A stretch of 64,000 nt of DNA from Adineta ricciae (Eukaryota > Rotifera > Eurotatoria > Adinetida > Adinetidae), in contig CAJNOJ010000326.1 of assembly GCA_905250025.1 (NCBI GenBank), positions 36,178 through 100,177 on the forward strand. The letters run 5' to 3'. This document shows, one piece after another, positions 43,373 through 53,565 of the stretch. The translations under genes and the position numbers were made by a program. The notes under the pieces were generated by a model that saw only the letters and a program-made list of their open reading frames with translations, was not told the DNA's origin and ran no database searches. Within the stretch, counting starts at the first letter, position 1, and each line of letters begins with the position of its first letter.

Positions 43373-45094
43373 CATGGTTGGAAAAAATATGATTCCAGAG
43401 GGGGGTATCACCATCATTTTATATGGAGTAGATGATGAATGTTATACCGAATGAAAGCCCGTGAAAAATGGAATTTATTGATACTAAATAGTGAGGATTA
43501 TGAAGACCTTAGTGTATCAAACTCTCGAAGTTTATATAATTCTGTAAAATACAAAAGTTATAAGCTGCTTTTACCGGCTTGAAAGGCCAAAAACAAGAAA
43601 GTTTCTCAGAAAAAAAATAAAAAGGGTATGCTGTAGTGTTCATATAACGCAGTCTCGACTGAAAGGATATTATTATCTTTTTACATTCTGCTATATATGC
43701 CTCGTGATAGAGATTAATAGTGATTTTTTGTTTTTCTTCTGAAAGAAAGCTACGAAAGAGAGAACTTTAAATAGTTCGTGAAGTGGTATATAAGCTCCAT
43801 TTCAAATTGATATAAATCATAAAAAGAAAATATATTCTTCTAGTAAGTCGACAATGGATTGCGAAGAAAATTCGCCATACAACCCGATTGGTCACAGAAT
43901 GGTGGGGAAAATCATATGACCAATGCTTTACTGATTATTCAAACGCCGATTGCAAGCTCAAATTATCACAAGCAAGTCAAGATATCATTCACAAAGAAAG
44001 TGGTCGACAAGGGAAAAGTTATTTTGTTGTGGCGAGACAGATTGCAGAAGAGCAATCAATAACTATCGTCATAGAGAAGGATTGAAGCCATTTCATGTTA
44101 TTTCAAAGCCATTAAAAACTGAAACTCATATATCAAATCGTTTATGGTTATGCGGCTGGTTAGAAGATTGGACTGAAGAAGACTTTTTTCATCTTGCACC
44201 ATCTGACGAGTTTTATGTATGGATTGTTCGTAGACCGAATTATCAAAATAATAGAACTTGGGCCTTAAATGTCGAAGATATTGAAGATGATGACAGGTAC
44301 CGTGAAACGGTCCAAAATCAAGTATGCATTGGGATTTTTATTATGTTTACTTGCAAGGAATTACTTTGGGTGATTAAATATAAGGGCTAGTCTTGGACTG
44401 GTGATTATTTTCGTGATATAATTCTAACTCAAAATGTAATACCTTTTTTAAGTGATGAAGAAAATGTTATTGATCCTGATGAAGTTACATTTGTTCATGA
44501 TAAGGCACCGTGTATGCGAGCAAACAAAACCCAACATTTGCTTCAAGACAACAAAGTGAAGTTTTGAGGCAATGACATCTGGCCAGGAAATTCGCCTGAT
44601 CTCAATGTAGCAGAACGTATTGGATCAATAATGAAAGATGAAGTTGAGAAAAAAATGTTATCACAGACTGGACATAATCGATGTCTTGAGGATACACTCA
44701 AAGTGCATCTTACAAACGTTTTGACCAATATCGAGACAGACACTGATTTATTTCAAACACTTTTACATTCGTATCCATCACGTATCCGTGCAGTAAAGAA
44801 AGCTAACAGTCGTCACACTCATTATTGATTCTATTCATTAAATGTTGAAAAAATAAACTATTTTGGTACACATTCAGTTTGAATTTCGCTTCGGAAATAG
44901 CTTTCCTCTTACTTCCTGTCAATGAAATATAATAAGTTCTGAAATTTTAATACACTAAGGTCTTCATAACCCTCACTATTTAGTATCAATAAATTCCATT
45001 TTTCACGGGCTTTCATTCGGTATAACATTCATCATCTACTCCATTTAAAATGATGGTGATACCCCCCTTTGGAATCATATTTTTTCCAACCGTG
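43373..45094 (+). mobile_element. Tc1-like transposon with 145-bp inverted ends, transposase decayed
   Basis: 1722 bp between TA dinucleotides (43371-43372, 45095-45096). The inverted ends are 145 bp (43373-43517 and 44950-45094) with only a few mismatches, starting CAYGGTTGGAAAAAATATGA. The transposase is on the plus strand: N-terminal remnants from 43853, a frame change near 43950, then HLAPSDEFYVWIVRRP with the first Asp, VTFVHDKAPCM with the second, and NSPDLNVAERIGSIMKDEVE with the Glu of a DDE triad. The C-terminus ends SRHTHY at 44827. An in-frame TAG after YKG (44390) and a TGA after NKVKF make it inactive. Confidence 0.85.
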
Positions 45095-45096
45095 TA

Positions 45097-47294
45097 AATG
45101 TTGGAAGAGTGGGGGGGGGCGGTACGATACTCTTGAAGGTGAGAAATAGCAGATGATGCTTTTCCGAGTCTCTATCTGTGGCAGAGTAGCGTGCAAACGC
45201 TGTACGCATGCTATGTGGTCTTACTTCGTTAGATTTTAATATACTTTGGCATTATCTTTACTATTCTTTTTGTGTGCTGAAAAAAGTGAGTATACTACTA
45301 AAATCGTTCAGTGTGCCCGTCTGCCCGTTTACACGATAAGTTTCGGTAAAAGAATAAGCTCGAGTGGATACTTTTTACACAGCACCAACTCAATATTATC
45401 TCAGTCGAGTTCGAAGATGAGCCCAATTGATTGTACTAATGCTGATTGGCCTGTGAGAGGGTAGACATGGGTGACTTGGATTGATCTGGGTGAAATCTCA
45501 CCCAAGCAGCTCTATAATAGAGACCGCGTGCAAATTTGCACGGAACTCTTGTAGGTCGAAGAAAACGTGTTGGAGGACCAGTATGAACGAGTCAGACGTA
45601 AGTTTTCCAGCTGGCTTTGTCACAGATAATACGAAAAACCGTTCAACTACATGTATGATAGGTTTGACCTACGGAAACGTCACTTTGTGGTAAGGAACTA
45701 TATGATAAGGATCTGTTGGAAGGTCTAGCTGCGTTTCACTCAGATTACCCGCCTGTTACTCTCAACTCTGTTGTAGCTGCGATCATCAGACTTTGCAGGA
45801 CGGGCTTTGGTTTAGTGAAAGGTCAAAATAAAGAGACACCACAAGGATATGTGTCAGCCAATGGGTTCGGATGAACTTCACTCAAATCATTTGGGTATTC
45901 ATTGGCGGTAAGGAAGGCATCCAGACGCAGCTCCTATTCTAATTAAGGATGGTATTTAACTTAATATAGCTAAAGTACCAACAACATGTTACGGAGAACA
46001 TATGACTTCGAAATCATTATGTGCGAAGATATTACGATAAATTTTATTGGAAAGCTCATCAAAATGATTTTAAAAGGCAGGTTTTAGAAAATACCATGTG
46101 AAAATGAATGGTATGATAACAAAGTAAGTAGTACTTTTAAAATCTGAGATAATGTTGATTACTTTTGGTAATCAATCATTACCACCTCCTTCATATATAT
46201 CACTAATGTCATCGACTGACAGTTCTAAGTTGACATAATTTAGAATGGAATCAAAGTCAAAATAACACTCTGTACAATAGAAAGAAATATGTTTTAACGT
46301 TGCAAGTTGAAATACGCAAAACAATTAAATAATTTGACAAGCGTCTGTTATCAAGGGTAGAGGTTTTAAGGAAAACCTCTGTAAAACCATTAAAATTTAT
46401 CGTCAACAGAATAAACTATAGTGCATTCGGCAGCGCACGTGATGCTCTATCACATGTATCAATTTAAAAAATCGATAGATTTGCCAAAAATCAACTTTTT
46501 TTGGATGGAAAGTGGACCTTAAATGACTATCCCGCCAAGATCTATTTCCTATCATTTTAACAAATGTTTCTTAACGAATGATATCATGTCATCGAAAGAA
46601 CAACTAGATCAAGTCTCTTATGAACAATCACATCAACAGCTGCTAACTTAGTTAACATGGCACGAAAGACAACTACAAAGCGCAATTTCAAATACTAGTC
46701 GACGGCCGGCTATGAACAAAAATGAAATCTATGTGCATTTTAGTGTCGAAAGTGGCCCAGTGCTACGTTTCAAACAAGGATTTCAACATCTATGGGAAAA
46801 CCATTATGTGAACCATTATCCATCCATAAAAATCGTTCTTCTAAACATTACCACAAGATGCAATAGAAATTTGAATCAGTTGTTAGTAAAGAAGGAGCCA
46901 TAAAAACGAATATTGATGAATTCCACCTTCAGACAAAATGCCAAGTAACCGCAGCATTCCAGAATAAGTTCGTTAATTATTCAACACAAATACAGTAAAC
47001 TTCATACTTCTTTTCCATCTGACAAATCAAAAGCTCACTGAATAAAACGAAATCAACTCTCTCTTTACCAATTAATCTACTTCTATACTTCAGAAAAATC
47101 TCTCTTTCAACCTAATACTCTTGTATTACTTTTCTGATATTTCATACTGCCTCAAACATTTTCTCCTATAACTCTTTCATAAAATCTTTACGGCCGCAAC
47201 CAGAACAAACGATATTCACAACTGAAACCATCTAAACTGTTATATAAAACCACTTAAACTTCCATAATTTGAAATTTCTTATGCGGAATTGAGA
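45097..47294. other. 2.2 kb without a supported gene
   Basis: A G run of nine or more lies at about 45111-45119. Frames at 45246-45464, 45481-45693 and 46712-46903 have no clear family. The last (VLRFKQGFQHLWENHYVN) precedes the hammerhead at 47.3 kb and could be a decayed retroelement 3' part, but I cannot show this. Confidence 0.4.
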
Positions 47295-47344
47295 TCCTAC
47301 CTGAAGACGGAGCCCTAAAAAGGGTCGAAATCTAGATCGTAGGA
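47295..47344 (+). ncRNA. type I hammerhead ribozyme, core intact
   Basis: Stem I TCCTAC (47295-47300) pairs perfectly with GTAGGA (47339-47344). The core CTGAAGA (47301-47307) fits CUGANGA. Stem II is GAgCCCT with AGGGTC (ending 47326) around an AAAA loop, with one bulged G and an unpaired CG before it. Then GAAA (47327-47330), a minimal TCTAGA stem III, and TC, with predicted cleavage between 47338 and 47339. It differs from the 5.2 kb copy in stems but keeps all core positions. A CCTCAGCCTCACCCTCAG tract begins 34 bp downstream. Confidence 0.72.
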
Positions 47345-47372
47345 ATTTTCTACGTGTGTGCAATAAACACAT

Positions 47373-47390
47373 CCTCAGCCTCACCCTCAG
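47373..47390 (-). repeat. CCTCAGCCTCACCCTCAG telomere-like tract
   Basis: Degenerate CCCTCA units following the hammerhead at 47.3 kb. Confidence 0.6.
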
Positions 47391-47977
47391 TCCTAGACAA
47401 AATTGATGGTATACAAATTGAAAGAGCAGACGATGCTCTGTCGAATACTAAAAAGGTTTCCTTTCCGAAACGGTATTTATGAAAAAATTAGAGGATGACA
47501 TTTTGTCAAATTACTTTTGGATCGTATGCTATAACTGATTTCAAAGTGGAACTTCTTGATATTCAAATTTAAAATCATTATCAGTTATTGAGAGGGCGTG
47601 GTGTGCCAGTCGCACTGAATATTTCACCATTGAATAATTTATTTATTAAAAAAAATCTCCAATATTGATGTTATCGTTGTCTGAGGAATCATCAGAAGAA
47701 GAAATGGAACATGAGCAGAAGATTTAAAAAAAAATATTTGTGTTATTTCACTATGAACACAAAGGTACGAATAAAGATAAATGATGCATGATGTAATTCA
47801 TCAGATCGAATAAACAGTCGATCATCATCATGCTTCTTGTGTCGTCTCTGTGGAACATAAAAGAAATGAGTTGAGTTCGATTCAGCTTCTACTTTTATTC
47901 ACATAAACACACAAGGATTCAAATTTGGAAGACTTTATGTTTAATTGTTGAAGATATAGTTACTGAAAATGGAGAAA
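47391..47977. other. no gene seen
   Basis: A/T-rich spacer downstream of the CUB gene. It should contain that gene's polyadenylation region; no other feature is visible. Confidence 0.45.
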
Positions 47978-48743
47978 TTAACGGCACACGTGTTGTTGAG
48001 TATTATCACCACACCAATTTCGATCATCACAATTGAAAGAATTCGATATACAATAATTGTTTTTGCATCGATAGAGGTTTTCTATGCGTGAACATGTACT
48101 GACCGCTATAACAAGATTACGAAATCCATCGATATTTGAACAGTTTATTATAGTTACAACTTACGAAAGTTGATTGCCGTATTAATTGTAAATCCTGTTC
48201 CAACTTTTTTATCGTTATTAGATATGAATTGAATAATTGCTGTATTTGAAGTTATTGTCTAGGAACAACATCGATAGAAGAGAATTCTTAAACACTCAAA
48301 AAATTATTTTTTTACTCTGAGATAATATTTCTTCGTTCCACATTCTTCTGATTGATTTTTGTTTAATACTGATCCTTGATCTATTTTACCATCGTATATA
48401 ATGATTTTATCACCGCCACATGCAACATCCATTTTATCAACAACAACAATGATACGTTGGTTCGATGTTTTTCCTTTGATGGTTAAAATACAATCAACAT
48501 TCGGTTTATAATTGCCCGACGTTAAACTAAAATATGTTCCAGGTAATTTATCGCCATCTAATGTAATCGTTTTACCACAATTTTTCTCCATGTCTATAAA
48601 TGTATATGATTAGTTACTGTAGACAAAGTTCTTCACTATATTCTCTTACTTGGAGAACTATATTGTGAACCAGTACTGCGAGCCCATGAAACTATTGGTA
48701 ATAATACCAAACAAAATAAAATCGTTGCTTTGATCGTCAACAT
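47978..48743 (-). CDS. secreted CUB + LDL-receptor class A protein, four exons
   Basis: Exons are 48743-48650, 48593-48316, 48258-48165 and 48105-47978, in frame, 197 residues. The signal peptide is MLTIKATILFCLVLLPIVSW. The CUB domain covers about residues 37-153: NCGKTITLDGDKLPGTYFSL, VDCILTI, CGGDKIIIYDG, then, after an intron, NTAIIQFISNNDKKVGTGF. The C-terminal LDLa module has exactly six Cys (160, 169, 174, 181, 187, 196). Its usual SDE calcium-binding end is replaced by NTQQ, so calcium binding may be weakened. The protein is extracellular; such pairs mediate protein-protein contacts. All introns are GT-AG. No catalytic domain. Confidence 0.85.
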
Positions 48744-48778
48744 ATTCAAATGATGCAGAAATCATTTTTTAATTTCTG

Positions 48779-48786
48779 CTTTTATA
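48779..48786 (-). promoter_or_regulatory. TATA box of the CUB-LDLa gene
   Basis: TATAAAAG on the minus strand, 36 bp upstream of the ATG at 48743. The 5' untranslated region would be very short. Confidence 0.45.
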
Positions 48787-49306
48787 CGAATCAGAAATCA
48801 AACAAGCTTATTCATCGTTAATGCTGTACTGTTTGAATTATTTTTTTTCAAGTTTCTCCTTTCTTTCTCCCCACCACTCATACTACAAGCAGAATAAAAG
48901 AGAAACTTCATTTTCTTCCAATGAAACCCTGCTAAGTCAATAAAATGTTGCGATCGTGTTGTTGTAGAAAACGGCAACTCTCTATTGTTAAAATTAGTGA
49001 TGTAAGAAAAATATACATATTTGAGAACATGACGCTTGTTTTATTCATTTCAAATCGAACGAGAGAACACAAAGAGAAAATACCCCTTTTTCTTTTCATA
49101 TTTTGTAAGTAAAGATACAAAGCACCTTGCTCGAGGCATGGTTTCAAATCGAATCGGTAGACTAGAATCAATGAGTCTCTAAGTATTTTGCATGTTTTTC
49201 AGGTATAATTCCACATAGAAGAACACATCTTTTCATAGTAAGATTAACCGATGATGTTCATAAATTCATTACAAAATACAATGATCCAATGGATTGCGAT
49301 CAGAAC
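48787..49306. other. no gene seen
   Basis: A short open stretch at 49200-49306 after a TTTTTCAG (GIIPHRRTHLFIVRLTDDV) ends at the fold-back element. It may be part of an exon or of an older element. Confidence 0.35.
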
Positions 49307-49308
49307 TA

Positions 49309-50066
49309 CTTAGGGCAATCCAAAAGTTGTGAGCCAGGTGTCTTATTCCATGAAACCAAGGTCTATAAAAATTTTCTTTTTCTACTAACAGATAGAGCGT
49401 CTTTCGCTCTATCCTCCCATGCTATTTGGTCTACTCCAACTAAGATTATTATAACAAAATTTTGATACGAACTTTTTTTTGCATCACTCTAGCTGGTAGC
49501 AATAGTGCAAATTTCTTTTTGATTATTTAATGCATCTTATGGAAAAACAAAATACACCATAAGATGCAGCGAGAAAAGCTCTATAATTTTTGTCAATGTA
49601 GCTTGTTTTGGTTGTTTTCAAAAAGGTGAAATACTATGCAATCCATTTTCATACGGTAGAAATTTGGTCGCTCAAAGTTCTGTCCATTTTGAAAACAAGA
49701 AGTGGTAGTACAAGAAAAAGCATTCGCATGTAACTGGTAGAGCTTTTAACGCTGCATTGTATGGTGTACTTTATTTTTTAATAAAACGGATTACATGATG
49801 AAAAGAAAACAATAAAAACCACGTACAGATGATAAGATAAGCTATTGNATAATCAAAAAGAAATTTGCACTATTGCTACCAGCTAGAGTGATGCAAAAAA
49901 AAGTTCGTATCAAAATTTTGTTATAATAATCTTAGTTGGAGTAGACCAAATAGCATGGGAGGATAGAGCAAAAGACGCTCTATCTGTTAGTAGAAAAAGA
50001 AAATTTTTATAGACCTTGGCTTCATGGAATAAGACACCTGGCTCACAACTTTTGGGTTGCCCTAAG
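49309..50066. mobile_element. 758-bp fold-back element with 218-bp inverted arms
   Basis: Arms 49309-49526 and 49849-50066 are inverted copies with few differences, starting CTTAGGGCAAYCCAAAAGTT. TA flanks both sides (49307-49308, 50067-50068), as for Tc1/mariner-type elements. The 321-bp middle also shows weaker inverted similarity (49540-49585 against 49735-49785) and a small hairpin TGCATCTTATGG/CCATAAGATGCA. There is no transposase. The N at 49848 sits exactly at the inner edge of the right arm. Confidence 0.7.
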
Positions 50067-50068
50067 TA

Positions 50069-50276
50069 CAAGGTAACCATTGATCTTTCATCGATAAATA
50101 CGAGAAAATAATATTTTCGACTTTCGAAAATTCGTTGGAATGCAGCTAGCAAACATAATTTCTTTGTTTTTTTTGTCTTTTCGGCACGCACTGGCTTGAC
50201 CTTCTGACTTGATGCCTGATTTTGTTGTAGTTTTGCTTTTTGCCCTGTCGCGAGGGAACCGACTTAACTGGTTCAT
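50069..50276 (-). pseudogene. possible transposase fragment
   Basis: The minus strand reads KLCLLAAFQRIFESRKYYFL then VFIDERSMVTLYLG. The hydrophobic-D-E arrangement resembles the first catalytic Asp region of Tc1/IS630-type transposases. It is cut by the fold-back element. Too short to be certain. Confidence 0.3.
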
Positions 50277-50969
50277 TGATTTTCTAATGAGATATAATGG
50301 GCCTAGAGTTATTCCCTATACTGATTCCGAATACCAACATGGTATTTGCCCATAAGCTTCCATAGACCTGATCTTTGGAAAATCAGATTTTGACGGAAAA
50401 TTGTTTTTTAAGTTGATATTTCTATCGTTCCATATGATAGAGTATGCCAAGCAAGCGATCAAAACTTATTTTTGTTCATTTACAGGGTTGAAAATAATAT
50501 TATTTCAGGGAAGTAACACTATAAATAACGCTCGTCGAGAGCGACTCGCGTTATCCTGGACTGAAAAGACCAATATATATATATATAACCGATGTGTTGA
50601 TGTTTGCTTTTCAATGAAATAAAGATACATTAATAATATAAAGCCTAACTACATGAAAGAAAAAAAAAAGTGATTCTATATGATTTAACTAATGTTTAAA
50701 AAAGTGAATATGAAGCATAAGCGAGTACGAATAAAATGCGCGAAACAAAATACAATAGCTACAGTAGAATTGAAAAGAAAACTTGCACTTCGATTACAAA
50801 CAATGAACGGATGAAAAAGCTTTAATTGTACGAGAGGCTTGCATAGCTGTAAGTGATGCAAATGAATCAGAAGTGCAAAATGGATGACAGGCAATGGAGA
50901 GTTTATGCTTTCTATGAAATTTGTCAAAAACATACTGAAAAACACAACTGTGTTTCAAAGTGTCGCAAA
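50277..50969. other. no gene supported
   Basis: Contains a TA microsatellite (about 50574-50586) and several short frames without family resemblance. Confidence 0.45.
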
Positions 50970-52690
50970 ATAATCAAGCCAGTTAAACGTTTCACTCTTG
51001 ATAATGGTACATAGACTGCAGCGATGTCATCTGTATCCTTTGGTAACTTAAGATCAATGACAACTTTGCTCAAAGTTTGTCATTGACTTTTGTGAGTTGT
51101 GGTAGAATATGCGAGTACAAGAGGTAGCGCGCATCGTTTAATCAATAACATTGCCTTTCAATTGGTTTTTGATTTGTTGTTGACTTTCGGAAGAATATCC
51201 GAAATGTCTACCTGAAAGGTTTGTTCCATTATTGGTATCGGGATGAGATTTGGTTGAAGTTTTTGAAGATTCCATTCATACCGTTAATTAATCCGAGTTC
51301 AATAGCAATGTTTTGTGTAAGAATAACTGGCATTCCAGAAACTAACGGTAACAAGCCCGGTAAGTGTTCAGCCTTACTGTCAGATAATTTTAATAATTTT
51401 TTTGCAAGCACAGGCTCTTTCACAGCTGTGTCTTACAAAGTCCTCAGCAACACATACCATTGGATTGCAACCTTTTTGTATTGCATGATGAATTGCCGAC
51501 CTGTAGTTAAATTAGATTCGTATTTCATTTCTAAACACGAGCATGGGAGCCTCAAACAAAGAAACATACAAATCATGTTTATTTAGAATAGATATATATA
51601 TATTTATTACTTGATTCCGTGGCGATTCACGGAGAGAGATGGTTGGCTGTCCGAAAACGCGCGTCAAATAATATTTCATAATCTTCATGGCTACATTGAC
51701 CTTGACGAAGTCGTTCAAGTAACTGCAGATATCGGGTGTCTTCTGTTCGTATCTGTTGAGTAAGTTTAACTACACAATTAATCTGTAGAATTAAAGAACG
51801 TGCAACGCGTTGTTGGATTTCTTTTTTTCCGAAGGTAGCTTATTAAATTTGTTTTTGTTTTCCGATGAAAAGTCAGTGTGCAACGGGGCATCGTATACGT
51901 GCCGCTGTTGTAAATAATCACCAAAGAATATAACATTTATACCACTGAATGTAATTTGCGAATCGGCATGTTTAGCGATACGAAGAATTCGATTGAGTTT
52001 TCCGAGTAAAGTCAAACCAGCCACACTCATTTCATCAATCAAGAAATATTCCACAAGCGTCCATTCTTTTTCAAGTTTTAAGTCGGCCGATTAAATGGTT
52101 CGTGACTTTCCAGAACCGCGTTGTTCGCCTAAAAATGAACGGATATGTAGGCACTAGCTTTCGCATCTTTTGTATTCTGTTTGTGACACGAAAATATTCA
52201 GTAACAGCACGAATAAGTTGTGATTTTCCTGTACCACCACGCCCGGGTATACACATGATAAGTTAACCATTGTTCTCTCCTATATAAATGATATTTGTCA
52301 GTTTATGATCATATAGAACCATACGCATGAGCATACCTGCATGTAATTGTTTGTCACCGTCGAGATGACTTGTTATTATCATGAATGCAGATTTTTGCTC
52401 TCTGTTTAGAGTGTATTGATCAACAATATTCTTTTGATCACAATACGTTGTACTTATTACTGAAACAACTGGAAGAGTTGAGTTATAATTATCAGATATG
52501 TTTATGCTAGAACTAGTTGAATTTATCAGTGTTACAACTGTATCTTCCATATCGTCAATGTTTGTCAGTGATTAAACTGAGTATTGATTCGAACTAGGTC
52601 AGATGTTGAAGGAACAAATGGTGCTATCGGTTGATAATTATCAGCAAACGATTTAACAGGTAAATGAAAGTTTTATCAAAGTATGATATC
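50970..52690 (-). mobile_element. Helitron relic, Pif1-type helicase with C-terminal motifs
   Basis: On the minus strand: SFADNYQPIAPFVPSTSDL (near 52650), TLNREQKSAFMIITSHLDGD, GRGGTGKSQLIRAVTEYF (Walker A, near 52240), FLIDEMSVAGLTLLGKL, INVIFFGDYLQQRHVYDA. Then come LPGLLPLVSGMPVILTQNIA (51380-51310) and the C-terminal DTDDIAAVYVPLSRVKRL in a shifted frame near 51040-50970. It is a more complete version of the 35.5-36.4 kb relic. Frameshifts, a deletion after RKLVPT and several stops show it is dead. The HUH nuclease part is not seen. Confidence 0.85.
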
Positions 52691-53565
52691 ATCGTGTAGT
52701 TTTGGATGAATCAGACACACACTTACACGAACGACATAACATCATACGGTTTAGTCAGTCTAATGCACAATCAAATAAGTACATATGTATTCACACCAAT
52801 GCTTCAATACGCATGGTTCTCCAGTGGTTTAAAACGTGTAGGTCCTTCTCCATTTGTCAACGTGAATCAAATTTGCTTTGAGAGTTGAGAAAGTTATATG
52901 CAGTTTGAAGAGAAACACTGCAATGAGTCTGTTTTTGAAACTTGTGCTCAATGTTCGAAAAAAATGTTTTCAACACTTTTATCAGCTATCATATCTATTA
53001 AAAACACAGCAAATATTTGTACAAAGCGTGGTTCTGCGAAAGTTCTGTATTACTCTCTTTGTCACAAATTGTGCGTAACATATGTGGAAAAACAAAACAG
53101 AAAAAAAAACAGTACCTTCTCTTTCAGGTGAACAACCAAAATCTTCAAAAAGCCGTTTTTAAAAACGAAATCAGCATGTTCGATCACTTACTGTCAAGTG
53201 AGTTTCAGCTTGAAAGCGAGGAGGCATTTGGTGACCTTCCCTTGTCAGGGGAAAGATGGATTAGCCAATAGTAATATCTGATTACATCAGGTGAGAGGGC
53301 CGATCAAAAATAACGCAATCCAAGGTAGAAAAAGTTTCTACATTCCTCTTCTCTCACCCTCACAATAAATCGTTAATGTAAGTTACGATAATCGAAATTT
53401 ATTTTGAAATGAAAAGACAATAAGACAACTAGGCAGAGTAAAGTATTTTTCGAAAACTATTCAATAAGATTTCAGAAATCAGATAGAAACAAAATTAGTA
53501 TATAGCTTGAGAAATTTTCTTTGAAAGAATGTATTTAATAAATATTTGTAAGAGTAATTAAAGTT
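52691..53565. other. no gene supported; decayed ORF remnants
   Basis: Frames at 52706-53271 read CNESVFETCAQCSKKMFSTL and FKNEISMFDHLLSSEFQLES in successive frames, with a possible intron near 53120. They may be a dead transposon gene that I cannot name. A CTCTCACCCTCAC tract lies at 53351-53363. Confidence 0.35.
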
